Positions 1 to 9,277 of a stretch of DNA of 64,000 bases are shown one piece after another. The stretch is taken from contig CANSKZ010000006.1 in the NCBI GenBank assembly GCA_947647595.1, positions 1 to 64,000 of the forward strand, in the 5' to 3' direction. Numbering within the stretch: the first letter of the stretch is position 1; the number at the start of each line of letters is the position of its first letter. Source of the DNA: an uncultured Clostridium sp. (lineage in GTDB: Bacteria; Bacillota; Clostridia; TANB77; CAG-508). A program made the translations under genes and the position numbers. The notes under the pieces are model-generated. The model did not search any database, was not told the DNA's origin, and saw only the letters and a list, made by a program, of their open reading frames with translations.

Positions 1-297
1 AGCTGGACATTTTCTTCTATATTCCTCTCGACTTATCTCACCATTATCTACTTTTTCGTTCCACTCATTAACTACATCATTATAGTATTGAACTAATTTA
101 GTTCTATTATCAAACCATTTTCCCATATTGCCACAAGCTATACTGTGGTTGTCTTTGGTGGTACAATGTGTTGTCTGTGTTGTGCTTGGTTTTGTTGTAG
201 TTGTATTATTAGGGGTAGATGCGTTTACTGATATAGGTATTGTAATTAATATGGCAACTGCCAATAATAAAAACATTATTCTTTTTAATGATTTCAT
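1..297 (-). CDS. Partial secreted protein with Cys-containing C-terminal domain (runs off left edge)
   Basis: The frame starts at ATG 295-297 (upstream GAGAGG) and stays open to base 1, giving 99 residues. Residues 1-27 look like a signal peptide ending near VNAS, followed by a short Thr/Pro-rich linker. The rest (GKWFDNRTKLVQYY...VVNEWN.KVDNGEISREEY) is nearly identical to the C-terminus of the 433-residue protein at 4457-5758. Bases 1-55 match 4520-4574 exactly. It lies directly downstream of the adhesin gene on the same strand, so it is probably co-transcribed. I do not know the function of this domain; a secreted role at the surface is inferred. Confidence 0.75.
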   Translation of the reverse strand, partial: MKSLKRIMFLLLAVAILITIPISVNASTPNNTTTTKPSTTQTTHCTTKDNHSIACGNMGKWFDNRTKLVQYYNDVVNEWNEKVDNGEISREEYRRKCPA

Positions 298-360
298 AAT
301 TAACCTCTCATTTAAAGTTGGGAAGGATTATTTTAAACCCTTCCCTTTAATCTTGTGTAA

Positions 361-3300
361 TTACTTCTTTTTCTTTTTGAAATGTTTATCTAACAAGATC
401 ATTACAACAACAAACACAATTAAGAGAGCTGCCATTGTAATATACATTCCTGTTCTGTTTGTATCACCCGTATAAACTATTGGAAGAAGACTGTTCTGAT
501 ATTCAATTGAATAAATGCCATCTAATTCTTCAATCTTTGTACCGTTTGCAAAAACACCTTCATCATTAATAACTATTTCAACAACTTCATCAGATAGCTC
601 ATATCCCTTTGGTGCTTGTGTTTCCTTGATATAGTAAGTACCAAATCTCAAATCTTCAAAAATTGCTGTTCCATCTTCTGTGTTTGCATTTATAGTAATA
701 ATTTCCTTTGTACATTCAGCATCAACATATAATGTAAAAGCAAATTTATTTGATTTGATATTCTGTTTGGTTATGCTATCAACTTTATTTACTTTAATAG
801 ATGATAATATAGGAGCATCCTTCATAACCACTTTCTGGATGTCCTTTTCACCAGTTACAGTAAATTCAATGCTTTCAGTTACATAGTAGCCAAATGGTGC
901 TGTTTTCTCGGTAAGGATGTATCTTCCACCTTCGACAAGACCAGTCACAATATGAGGTGTTTTAGTTGAAATCCAACTATCGATTACATTCCCTTCTTCA
1001 TCAGTTACTGTAAGTTCAGCTCCTTCAAGCTCCTCACCAGTTGTAACATCAATTTTTGAAATCTCAACTTGTTTGTCAATCATAGAAATATACTGTATCT
1101 CTTTATCAAGGCTTACAGTAAATTCAAGAGGTGTTGCTGTAACATAATTATTAGGAGTTATAGTTTCTGTTAAGATGTATGTTTCTCCCTCAATAAGATT
1201 GCTAACAAAATGATTTTCTTCTGTAGTTACCCATTTATCTACAATCTGCTTTGTTTTTGTGTTTGTAACTACTAATTCAGCTCCAGCAATAGGCTTACCT
1301 TCTACATCAACTTTATTGATTGCAACTTGCTTATCAACCATTTTTACAATCTGAACATCTTTTGTATTCTGTACTGTAAAGGTTATTTCATTTGCAATAA
1401 CATAACCATCTGGAGCATAATCTTCACGAAGTGTATATGTCTTGCCAACAACAAGACCTTCAATTTTGTGACTTTCTGTTGTTGATACCCAACTGTCAAT
1501 TACATTGCCTTCACTATCAGTTACTGTAAGTTCAGCACCTTCAATCTCTGGCTCATTTGTAATATCTGTTTTACTTAAATTCACTTCTGTAGTGAAGTTT
1601 TCAATATTAAATGTTGATGTATAAACTTTAGTAGTATTATCCTTTGCTTCAAATGATACCTCATAAACAGTATCTTCTAAAACACCACCATCAATTGTAG
1701 AAATCTCTTTGAATGTATAATCACCCATCCAAAGATCTTCAATTGTTAAGGTTGCATCTTCATTAAGATAATAAGTACCAATAACCTCATTTGCATCATA
1801 AACCTTACTGCCATCAGCCATATCAATTATTTCTTTAGCTGTTCTTAATTCAAAACCAACTTTAGTATAATCAATATCTTCAATTAAGGTTTTATCCATA
1901 TTTTCACGGATAGCAAAAGATTTATTAATCTCAATTTTACCCTTTGGCTGTTCATTTTTTACAACTACAGTTACTACAGTATCACCATCTGCATCTTTAT
2001 CATAATCATAAACTGATGTTACAGTAAATGCAACTGGATTTTCTGCCAATAAAAAGCCTTCTGGATTTGTAATTTCAACTACTTCATAATTTCCTGCTGG
2101 AAGTTTAAAAGGTGTTGTTACTGTTCCCTTTTCATCATTTGTAGTAGCATATATATTACCAACAGAAGGTACAACATAACCATCTGAATTTGTCATAAAT
2201 TCATTATACTTATTTGTACCAAGTTTATATTCAACAAATGAACCCCTTTCAAAAATTAATTTGCCTGTTCCAGTATCATATATATTTTCTGTTGCTTTAA
2301 TTTTAAATGTTGCAGATGATAATGTTACAGTTTTATCACTATAAGCATCCTTTTTGACAATTTTAATTGGTGCTGTATATGGTGCATTATTAACATTAAG
2401 TGTTTTGACTTTGTTTTCAACTGGTACTTCTGTTTCATCCTGTGTAATTGAAAACTTGAAGTCAGCACCAGACATATAATTAGTTGGAGTTACAGTTTCT
2501 TTTACAATATATTTGCCATATGGAAGATAATCAGCTATGGCATAACCATTTTCATCACTTGTAATAACTGCATAATTAGGAGCAATTTTATTGGCTTTCT
2601 CTGCTCTTGTTGCATCTACTTCAACTACACTTCCCGAAGCATCCAATCCTTGCCATTTTCCATTACTCTTTTTAGACCATATTTCTGCATAGGTATATCC
2701 ACTTGATAATGCCTGTTCATAATCTGCATTAAGTTTAATTGTAAATTCTGCATCTTTTAAGCCAATCATTTCACCAGCAGAACCACCATTACCAGCTTTG
2801 AAAAGTTTTACCTTCATAGATTTTACAACATCTATACTAAAGGTATCATCAGAGATAATAATTGGTGTATTTTCGTTTTTATATGAAAGTGTTACTTTAT
2901 ATTGCTTTGTATCAATAAATGTACCTGTAGGTTCTTTCGTTTCTACTACAATATATTTACCAAGTGGCAAATCTGTAAACTCTGCTGTACCTACTGTTCC
3001 ATCAGAATTTGATTTAATTGTTTTGCTTGCTACAACATCACCTTTCTCATAAAAGATTTTTGAATTTGCAACACTTGTAATTTTTTCGGCTGCTTTAAGA
3101 GTATAGGTTGCTTCTTCAATTTTAACATCACCATATCTACCATTGGTTTTTGTTGTATCTAACCGTTTTTCAATAGTGATTTTTCCAGTAGGTTCTTTAT
3201 TTACTACTGTACCAGTTGCTATTTCTGCACTCTTTACAAGTACATTCATTACTGTAGTATTAAGTAAATATCCGTGTGGTACTGATATTTCTTTTACATA

Positions 3301-4290
3301 GTAAGTTCCCGGCCTTAAATCATTAAATTGTGCCTTACCATTATTGGATATTGCAGTTGCTACTAAATTCGTGCAATTATTGTCAGAATATAATCCAAAT
3401 TCAGCTCCATCTACAATTGCACCAAAATCATCATTTTTAGTGATTTCTGCTTTTCCAAGAGGTATAATATTGCCATCCAATTCTAAATCTATTGGATCAT
3501 AATATGCTGAATATAATAATTTTTGTGTTCCACCAGCTTTAGGATTATATAATAAACATTCATTATCTTGTCCGGTAAGAGTTTTCCAATAAGTATTACG
3601 ATTAATAGAAAAATAATCTTTAGTACAAGATTTATCAATAGTAATAATGAGTTCATTTGAATTTGCTTCGTGTACAATTATTATGCCATCATTATTATTT
3701 CTTGTAAATGCCGGATAATCTTGCAATACTCCATTTGTATCTGGGATACGATAAGTATCACCAGCTAAAAATGTACCAATAGTTGTTCCACTAAAAGATG
3801 GATATGTATTAAGCCTTGCCATATTTCTCTGTGCATTTTCACACCAAGCATTATATCCTTCATCAGAGAAAGTCCAAGGAACATTCCAGCCTAATATAGA
3901 CCATACTTTCTTCTGGCAATATGCCATATCGAGCCAATCAATTCCATTTCCGTGTACCATATAATATCCAGCAAAAATCCATCTTGCTGCTTCAAGAACA
4001 TTTGCATCATTTGGTACACCCTGACTTGCCAAAGTTGAAGAACTTGGACTTGATTTACCATATTCAATACAGAATAATGGATATTGCTGTCCGTTTACTG
4101 TTGTTGTATGTAATTCGTGACCGTAATGCGTTGTTACAGATATAGAAATATTTGCATTATTATCTTGTTCTCCTAAATTTATACCTGCTGCATAAGCATT
4201 AATCGGAATTGTTGTAACAAGCATTAAAACTGTCAGAAAAAATGCTAAAACCTTTTTTAGCAAAGAATTTTTTGTTTTTAATTTTACCAT
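361..4290 (-). CDS. Thioester-domain / Cna-B repeat surface adhesin
   Basis: This is a 1309-residue surface protein. Residues 1-35 form a signal peptide. Residues about 45-270 match a thioester (TQXA-type) domain: Cys74 in FCIEYG and Gln126 in CQKKVW are the expected internal thioester pair, which in this family bonds covalently to host targets. About nine Cna-B-like beta domains follow (each starting near K.E..K.D and ending near KE.), with three especially similar ones around residues 955-1170. The C-terminus is a cell-wall sorting signal, but the motif reads LPIVYTGD rather than LPXTG, followed by a membrane segment and KKKKK. The gene sits behind a promoter-hairpin block also found at the secretion operon, which suggests a role in mating contact or colonisation (inference). 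Confidence 0.9.
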   Translation of the reverse strand: MVKLKTKNSLLKKVLAFFLTVLMLVTTIPINAYAAGINLGEQDNNANISISVTTHYGHELHTTTVNGQQYPLFCIEYGKSSPSSSTLASQGVPNDANVLEAARWIFAGYYMVHGNGIDWLDMAYCQKKVWSILGWNVPWTFSDEGYNAWCENAQRNMARLNTYPSFSGTTIGTFLAGDTYRIPDTNGVLQDYPAFTRNNNDGIIIVHEANSNELIITIDKSCTKDYFSINRNTYWKTLTGQDNECLLYNPKAGGTQKLLYSAYYDPIDLELDGNIIPLGKAEITKNDDFGAIVDGAEFGLYSDNNCTNLVATAISNNGKAQFNDLRPGTYYVKEISVPHGYLLNTTVMNVLVKSAEIATGTVVNKEPTGKITIEKRLDTTKTNGRYGDVKIEEATYTLKAAEKITSVANSKIFYEKGDVVASKTIKSNSDGTVGTAEFTDLPLGKYIVVETKEPTGTFIDTKQYKVTLSYKNENTPIIISDDTFSIDVVKSMKVKLFKAGNGGSAGEMIGLKDAEFTIKLNADYEQALSSGYTYAEIWSKKSNGKWQGLDASGSVVEVDATRAEKANKIAPNYAVITSDENGYAIADYLPYGKYIVKETVTPTNYMSGADFKFSITQDETEVPVENKVKTLNVNNAPYTAPIKIVKKDAYSDKTVTLSSATFKIKATENIYDTGTGKLIFERGSFVEYKLGTNKYNEFMTNSDGYVVPSVGNIYATTNDEKGTVTTPFKLPAGNYEVVEITNPEGFLLAENPVAFTVTSVYDYDKDADGDTVVTVVVKNEQPKGKIEINKSFAIRENMDKTLIEDIDYTKVGFELRTAKEIIDMADGSKVYDANEVIGTYYLNEDATLTIEDLWMGDYTFKEISTIDGGVLEDTVYEVSFEAKDNTTKVYTSTFNIENFTTEVNLSKTDITNEPEIEGAELTVTDSEGNVIDSWVSTTESHKIEGLVVGKTYTLREDYAPDGYVIANEITFTVQNTKDVQIVKMVDKQVAINKVDVEGKPIAGAELVVTNTKTKQIVDKWVTTEENHFVSNLIEGETYILTETITPNNYVTATPLEFTVSLDKEIQYISMIDKQVEISKIDVTTGEELEGAELTVTDEEGNVIDSWISTKTPHIVTGLVEGGRYILTEKTAPFGYYVTESIEFTVTGEKDIQKVVMKDAPILSSIKVNKVDSITKQNIKSNKFAFTLYVDAECTKEIITINANTEDGTAIFEDLRFGTYYIKETQAPKGYELSDEVVEIVINDEGVFANGTKIEELDGIYSIEYQNSLLPIVYTGDTNRTGMYITMAALLIVFVVVMILLDKHFKKKKK

Positions 4291-4373
4291 AATCTTTTCC
4301 TTTCTTAATTTATTTTGATTATAATTTTTATGTTTTTGAATTTTAAATGTTGTTCACCTACCTTCTTGTATGC

Positions 4374-4404
4374 AAAAAGAAGCCAATTTTCGGTTGACTT
4401 CTTT
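4374..4404 (-). terminator. Hairpin with T-run in the adhesin leader
   Basis: On the minus strand AAGAAGTCAA pairs with TTGGCTTCTT and is followed by TTTTTGC. It lies downstream of the adhesin promoter, so it is either an early attenuator for the adhesin or a terminator for the upstream gene. Confidence 0.6.
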
Positions 4405-4448
4405 ATTTGTATAAATACTATATTAAATTGTTTTATGTTTCTTGTCAA
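4398..4448 (-). promoter_or_regulatory. Adhesin promoter, copy 1 of a duplicated 51-bp block
   Basis: The minus strand has TTGACA (4443-4448), a 17-nt spacer and TAATAT. The 51-bp block recurs at 18209-18259 with two mismatches, in front of the secretion operon. Confidence 0.65.
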
Positions 4449-4456
4449 TAAATATT

Positions 4457-5758
4457 TTATTGATATTTGTAATTTCCAGTCCATTTACCACAATGAGAAC
4501 AAGAATAGCACTCATAACCAGCTGGACATTTTCTTCTATATTCCTCTCGACTTATCTCACCATTATCTACTTTTCTATTCCACTCATTAACAACACTATT
4601 ATAATATGAAATTAAGGCACTTCTGCTATCAAACCATTTTCCAATATTACCTACACCAATATTGTGCTGATTTGAATTTGATGAGCTGCTACCACCATTA
4701 TTATTTGATGAGTTGTTGCCACTATTGTTACTTGATCCACCATTTGATGAAGTTTTTGATGAATTTCCACCATTATTTGAAGGCTTATTAGTATTCTTTG
4801 ATGATGAACCATTATTAAAAAATTCTGCTGTTTTTGGATTAACTGTTATTTCACAAATTGCTTCAACATCATTAGCTTTTGCCTTAATAGTTACCTTGCC
4901 AGCTTTGTTAGCTGTAATATTACCATTTTCAACCTTTGCAATACTTTCATCTGATGAAGACCATTCTACATCTTGACCTTTTCCTTTTACTGTAGCTACA
5001 ATTGTTGTTGTATCACCTACAGTCAATTCAAAACTTGTTTTATCAAGTGTAATTGAAGGCTCAATAACTTTTACTTTAATTTCCTTATTGGCAACATTAT
5101 CGTGTTTATCTATTGCATATACATTTGTTGTATATTCCCCTACCTTTGTAAAATCAATATTTTCTTTATCAATAGTGATTGTTATAGATGCTAAATCTGT
5201 AGCCTTAAAAGTTTCCTCAATATTTTCAATTTCACAATCTTTATATACTTCTATTTCTGTAGGAACATTCTCATCAAACACTGGTGCTACAGTATCTCTG
5301 ATTAATAGTGTTACTTTCTTTGTATCATCTGATGAAAACAAAGTTGCACCAAATAATTTATATTCAATTTTATGGCTAATAGAAATATCATAATCCCCTA
5401 CTTTGTAATATACCATTGGCTTATTATCATTGTTCAAGTCAATTTCATAAGTAGCATTAACTTTAATGGTAGTATTATCACTTGTAACATTTGAATATTT
5501 CTCAATATCAACAAGATCTTCAAGTAAAGGCTCATAGACTTCACCATATTCAACTGTTACTTCACCAATTTTTACATCCCATTTGTTGACGTTTCTTTCA
5601 ACAAGATACCAAATGCCAACAATAAGGAAGATTGCAAGAATAATTGAACAAACAGCAATTATGATTTTATGCTTTTTGTTTAGCTTCTTCTTTTCCTTTG
5701 GTGTTACATCTGATACTACATTTGGTTCATAATTATTTACTTCATTCTTTGTTTTCAT
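4457..5758 (-). CDS. Membrane-anchored Ig-like surface protein
   Basis: The protein has 433 residues. A charged cytoplasmic tail is followed by one membrane segment (about residues 31-53), so the bulk should be extracellular. Residues about 150-235 resemble a bacterial Ig-like DUF5011-type domain, and about 235-310 a Big_2 domain (SITLDKTSFELTVGDTTT, WSSSDESIAKVENG). An Asn/Ser-rich linker (about 315-365) leads to a C-terminal domain with CPAGYECYSCSHCGKW, shared with the partial gene at 1-297. The start is supported by AAAGGAG, with the recurrent palindrome at 5778-5795 just upstream. It is probably an accessory surface protein of the element; no enzyme motif is seen. Confidence 0.8.
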   Translation of the reverse strand: MKTKNEVNNYEPNVVSDVTPKEKKKLNKKHKIIIAVCSIILAIFLIVGIWYLVERNVNKWDVKIGEVTVEYGEVYEPLLEDLVDIEKYSNVTSDNTTIKVNATYEIDLNNDNKPMVYYKVGDYDISISHKIEYKLFGATLFSSDDTKKVTLLIRDTVAPVFDENVPTEIEVYKDCEIENIEETFKATDLASITITIDKENIDFTKVGEYTTNVYAIDKHDNVANKEIKVKVIEPSITLDKTSFELTVGDTTTIVATVKGKGQDVEWSSSDESIAKVENGNITANKAGKVTIKAKANDVEAICEITVNPKTAEFFNNGSSSKNTNKPSNNGGNSSKTSSNGGSSNNSGNNSSNNNGGSSSSNSNQHNIGVGNIGKWFDSRSALISYYNSVVNEWNRKVDNGEISREEYRRKCPAGYECYSCSHCGKWTGNYKYQ

Positions 5759-5777
5759 AGTTTTACTCCTTTCAAAG

Positions 5778-5795
5778 TTAGGAATTTATTTCCTA
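5778..5795. repeat. Recurrent palindrome TTAGGAAWWWWWTTCCTA, copy 1
   Basis: About 20 nt upstream of the start at 5758. It belongs to a family found only in bases 1-26.8 kb. Confidence 0.7.
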
Positions 5796-6083
5796 TTTTT
5801 CAATTGTATTATAATATACATCATCACTTACTATTTCAAAATTTGTACCTTTTGGATCTACTATTATCTGTGACTTTTGTTTGAATATTTCATTTGGAAG
5901 AATTGGAAACTTGTTTTGGTATTTCTTAATTTGTAGTGGTGTAATAATATCACCTTGTTTTATACTTGCTTTCTTCTTATTCCGCTTCCTATCTCCTTTT
6001 TTATCAAGGATATATAATGTTAATAAGCTAACAATAACAAAAGTTAAAACAGATGTTATTGTTAAAATTATTGTATGGTTCAT
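5793..6083 (-). CDS. Small membrane protein, unknown
   Basis: The protein has 96 residues with one N-terminal membrane helix (about 5-27), then a basic stretch (KKGDRKRNKKK) and a soluble tail. It has a good ribosome binding site (AAAGGA) before ATG. It sits immediately upstream of the Ig-like protein gene in the same direction. I do not recognise the family. Confidence 0.6.
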   Translation of the reverse strand: MNHTIILTITSVLTFVIVSLLTLYILDKKGDRKRNKKKASIKQGDIITPLQIKKYQNKFPILPNEIFKQKSQIIVDPKGTNFEIVSDDVYYNTIEK

Positions 6084-6099
6084 AATGTATTCCTTTCAA

Positions 6100-6372
6100 T
6101 TAATCAATTTCTATATAAATCAAATATTGCTTCCATTTTGCATCATATCCAATATTTATGTAGCAATCACATTCTTTACCTTCATCGTTGAAATATATGT
6201 AATCTACACAAACATATTTTGTTGATTTTTTAGCATCATAACAATACTCTTTCCAATCAGCATTGACAGAATTTGTATTTGTTAATTCATTTATTTTGTT
6301 TTTTACTTGTGGTACTGTATTACATTCATATTGAATAAAATTTGATACAATTCCGTTTATGTGTAATATACA
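6100..6372 (-). pseudogene. Possible small ORF without a usual start codon
   Basis: An open minus-strand frame of about 88 residues reads ...INGIVSNFIQYECNTVPQVKNKI...KQYLIYIEID and stops near 6100. It looks codon-like, but no ATG, GTG or TTG lies between its upstream stop and the body. It may be a gene whose start was lost or shifted (a short ATG frame begins one register away), or a chance frame. Confidence 0.3.
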
Positions 6373-6377
6373 TCTAT

Positions 6378-6647
6378 CTACACCTCACTATTTTCATTCT
6401 TCTCTAAATCAATATTGGCTAATAATATCCAATCATTAATATGATCTTTAATAAAGTCTTCAACTGGAAAAGCTAATTGACTTATATATATACCTATACA
6501 ATAAGTGATAAGCCCATAATCTTTCTTTTGTATATAAAAGCCTGTAAGGTCAGTATCTTCATCATCATTTGATATTTGATATATAAAATATTTCTCATTG
6601 CCTTTTTCAATATGATATTTAATAATTTTTTGTTCTTCTTTTTTCAT
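6378..6647 (-). CDS. Hypothetical protein, element-borne
   Basis: About 89 residues. I prefer the internal ATG (MKKEEQKI) because TGAGGAAT precedes it; an ATG nine bases upstream is possible. No known domain is seen. The protein is acidic toward the C-terminus and ends in NENSEV. Palindrome copy 2 lies 19 nt upstream of the start. Confidence 0.55.
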   Translation of the reverse strand: MKKEEQKIIKYHIEKGNEKYFIYQISNDDEDTDLTGFYIQKKDYGLITYCIGIYISQLAFPVEDFIKDHINDWILLANIDLEKNENSEV

Positions 6648-6665
6648 ATTCCTCATTTCTCTCTA

Positions 6666-6684
6666 TTAGGAAATTATTTCCTAA
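6666..6684. repeat. Recurrent palindrome, copy 2
   Basis: TTAGGAAATTATTTCCTAA, a perfect nine-base arm, located 19 nt upstream of the start at 6647. Confidence 0.75.
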
Positions 6685-6713
6685 TTTATATTTAATTATA
6701 TATGCTCATAATT

Positions 6714-7322
6714 TCAAGCTATCTTTTCTTCAATTATTGATGTAAATATATAATGTTTTTTTTGAATTTTTATAACTTCTTGTTGTATTTGTTCTTTGTC
6801 TATAGTGACACCATCAAAAGAAACACCACTTTTTTCATAAAAGTTTTTGATTACTTCTGGATGCTCATTAAAATATTTCTCAAAATCTTGCTCATCATAC
6901 CAAGCATTTATTAATCCTTCTTCCTTAAATTGGTTTAATAAGTATTGTTCACCTTCATCAAATTGTATATTATCATCCAGAATATAAATATAAGCAAGTG
7001 GAATAATCCAAGAATGTATATTTATATGCTCTGTTTCTTCATTGTATTTTGAAATATATTCAATATAGTTTTGAGTAGTTTCATCTGATACATTGTTGAG
7101 AAATCTTGGCATAAATAATGGTTTTACATTAGTGTAAATAAGGACAACAATTGCAAAAATAACTATGCTTATCAATATAAATATTAATTTATTAAAATAT
7201 GACTTAAATTCTGCTTTCTCTCTATTGTATTTATCAATGTCCTTCTGTGTTTCTTGTTTGCTCAGCTCTAAATCTTCTACATTGTGTTTTTCAATAAAAT
7301 CACTTACATTATAACCTTGCAT
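6714..7322 (-). CDS. Membrane protein homologous to the middle of the M23 hydrolase, without the peptidase
   Basis: About 202 residues: a charged N-terminal half, a membrane segment near residues 48-68, then an extracellular part. The part containing IPLAYIYILDDNIQFDEGEQYLL closely matches the 11290-12960 protein (VPLAYIYILDDNIQYDAGEQYLL). The C-terminal M23 domain of that protein is absent here. ATG at 7322 with upstream GAGAGG is the likely start. It may be a structural partner of, or competitor with, the hydrolase in the secretion channel; that is inference. Confidence 0.65.
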   Translation of the reverse strand: MQGYNVSDFIEKHNVEDLELSKQETQKDIDKYNREKAEFKSYFNKLIFILISIVIFAIVVLIYTNVKPLFMPRFLNNVSDETTQNYIEYISKYNEETEHINIHSWIIPLAYIYILDDNIQFDEGEQYLLNQFKEEGLINAWYDEQDFEKYFNEHPEVIKNFYEKSGVSFDGVTIDKEQIQQEVIKIQKKHYIFTSIIEEKIA

Positions 7323-7416
7323 CAAACCAACCTCTCGATTTTATATATTTGAAATCAATTTGTTATACTCAATTATTCCAGATGAATAGTTGGTATATTG
7401 TTCATTGATATTATTA

Positions 7417-7542
7417 TTACCGTATTAATCCTTTTATTTCAAATGTTACATTGTTATTATTAGCATCTGTAATACAATTAAATTTCACATTCATTTTATT
7501 AGTATTGTTACTACATAATGTTTTTACTTCTTGATTGTTCAT
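7417..7542 (-). CDS. Small hypothetical protein (41 aa)
   Basis: ATG at 7540-7542 follows a strong AAAGGGGAAAAG ribosome binding site and encodes 41 Asn-rich residues starting MNNQEVKTLC, ending in tandem stops. No family is recognised. Confidence 0.45.
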   Translation of the reverse strand: MNNQEVKTLCSNNTNKMNVKFNCITDANNNNVTFEIKGLIR

Positions 7543-7629
7543 TTTCTTTTCCCCTTTCACAAATATTTTATCACAATAATCAAAATTTGTCATAAAAAGA
7601 GAAAACTTTTTTTAATGCTTGATGTAACC

Positions 7630-7705
7630 TTACTCATCAAGCCCACAATATAATTAATCATAGGTCAGATAGATAAATTATATTGTGTAGTTTTTCTACC
7701 AAGAT
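7630..7705. other. Intergenic stretch with two inverted repeats
   Basis: A short stem (CTTGATG/CATCAAG) is followed by a longer imperfect repeat (ACAATATAATT ... AATTATATTGT). They lie between the 7731-8261 gene and the 41-residue ORF and may act as a terminator; there is no clear T-run. Confidence 0.35.
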
Positions 7706-7730
7706 TGTAGTAGGAATATTTAGGAAGTGT

Positions 7731-8261
7731 TTAAATACAATAATACTTTAATATATCATTAAACAATCTTGCTTTATCATCTTCTGTAAATTGTTTATTA
7801 CCAGTTATAAAAGGTTCAAAATTGTAATTAATACACTTAAAATCTTCACATATCCTTGAACAACCATCATATTTATTATATAGGTAATATTTTTTCAGTA
7901 ACTTTTGTACTACTCTATTTCTTAATTTAGCTTCAATTATAAATACTTCTATTTGTAAAGTATCTATATTATTGTACTTTTCTTCAAATTCATTATATTG
8001 TTTTTCGTTAATAGAAAAGTATCTATGGGGCTTTAATGACCGATGATAAATTATATAATCATTATAAAATATATTATTACAACCATCAACATATGGAATA
8101 TCTACAAGATATTTGATTTCACCGGAAATAGTCATTTCTCGTTCAACAACTTTAATTTCATTCATATCTATCTTTCTAATAACTGTATATATCTTGAACT
8201 CAAAATCTTCTATTGTCAAATTTTTAAGTGCTTTTTTTAGTGTATAATATGTAAAAAACAT
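7731..8261 (-). CDS. Hypothetical protein (176 aa)
   Basis: It starts at an ATG preceded by GTAGGAGAGG. The protein has no signal peptide or membrane span and several Cys (SRICEDFKCINYN). It is Tyr/Asn rich, like other proteins of this element. No domain is recognised. It lies downstream of the DUF4314 gene in the same direction. Confidence 0.6.
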   Translation of the reverse strand: MFFTYYTLKKALKNLTIEDFEFKIYTVIRKIDMNEIKVVEREMTISGEIKYLVDIPYVDGCNNIFYNDYIIYHRSLKPHRYFSINEKQYNEFEEKYNNIDTLQIEVFIIEAKLRNRVVQKLLKKYYLYNKYDGCSRICEDFKCINYNFEPFITGNKQFTEDDKARLFNDILKYYCI

Positions 8262-8285
8262 TTTTCCTCTCCTACAACCTATTGA

Positions 8286-8504
8286 TTATATATCTTCTGT
8301 TATATCTGGCTCATTATTATCAATTTGTTTTTTTTCTAATTCTTCGGTAAGTTCTTGTTCAGTAAGTTTTCTAAATTTATCTTCATTAGGTGCAAGACCA
8401 AGTCCTTGACCATTATCCCATCTACAATGTATAGTTCCTAAATCATCAACAAACTCTACTGTACCTCTTGTTCCTGATGGTACAGGGTGCATATTATCAT
8501 TCAT
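8286..8504 (-). CDS. DUF4314-type protein, 5' end interrupted by an in-frame TAG
   Basis: The 72-residue product (GTRGTVEFVDDLGTIHCRWDNG) fits the DUF4314 family common on Gram-positive conjugative elements. The frame continues upstream through YPEGTRVICEYMND to ATG 8586-8588, which has the only good ribosome binding site (AGGGGGGAA). Codon 4 of that longer frame is TAG (8577-8579). The ATG at 8504 has no ribosome binding site. The gene is therefore probably a nonsense mutant of a roughly 100-residue protein. Confidence 0.65.
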   Translation of the reverse strand: MNDNMHPVPSGTRGTVEFVDDLGTIHCRWDNGQGLGLAPNEDKFRKLTEQELTEELEKKQIDNNEPDITEDI

Positions 8505-8609
8505 ATATTCACATATAACTCTTGTACCTTCTGGATATAAATTCTTATAATGCTCTGCTTGTTGTGTAAGCCTTTGCTATTCATTCATAATAAATTCCCC
8601 CCTATCATT

Positions 8610-9260
8610 TTATAAATCACAAATATCAATATCTTCTTTATCTTTGTACTCCTTCGATAGTTCTGTTATTTTATTGATAACATCTTTTCTTTCTAATTTT
8701 TTATAAGAAAAAGCATCATTATAATCTTTGGAATATACACCTTCAGCATTCCAATTTGAGTAACTAACTTTTTCAGTTTCGTTTCCCATCTTAAATGTAA
8801 TATTGGCTCTTATTGGTGCATTATCTTCCCATTTACCTTGATGTTTAAAAGCTGAATACCATTGTGCATATCTTTTTTTTGAATTATCTTGCCTCATATA
8901 ATATTGGTTAGAATTATTAATATTTCTAAAAATACTTTCATTTGTTCCTTCAATATTTTCAATAAATTCTACTTCAATATTTCTTGGTTCATTAAAACTA
9001 ATATCATTTACTATCTTTTCAAAATCCACTCTCAAAAAGTCTTCATTCAGCACATTACTATGTTCAATAAATATAACATTACAAAGTTTTTCTTTTCCAT
9101 AGCATTCATAATCAGATTTACTCATAATTACATACAAATCATCTTTTTCAAAAATCTTTGCTTTATCTTTAAGCAAATAATCAAAGTTTAGTTCTTTACA
9201 TTTTCGCCTATCACTTTTCTTTAAATCTCGAACAGTTACACCTTTTAAATATTTTCTCAT
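8610..9260 (-). CDS. Hypothetical protein (216 aa)
   Basis: A soluble, charged protein with no recognised domain. Its ATG follows GAAAGGGTG, with palindrome copy 3 18 nt upstream. The preceding methylase-like gene ends inside that palindrome, so the two are probably cotranscribed. Confidence 0.6.
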   Translation of the reverse strand: MRKYLKGVTVRDLKKSDRRKCKELNFDYLLKDKAKIFEKDDLYVIMSKSDYECYGKEKLCNVIFIEHSNVLNEDFLRVDFEKIVNDISFNEPRNIEVEFIENIEGTNESIFRNINNSNQYYMRQDNSKKRYAQWYSAFKHQGKWEDNAPIRANITFKMGNETEKVSYSNWNAEGVYSKDYNDAFSYKKLERKDVINKITELSKEYKDKEDIDICDL

Positions 9261-9277
9261 AAAACTTCACCCTTTCA

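Noticed and set aside
8577-8579. Recoding of TAG as glutamine
   Set aside because: Other genes here (for example pepF at 40844) end in TAG where read-through would make no sense, so the standard code applies.
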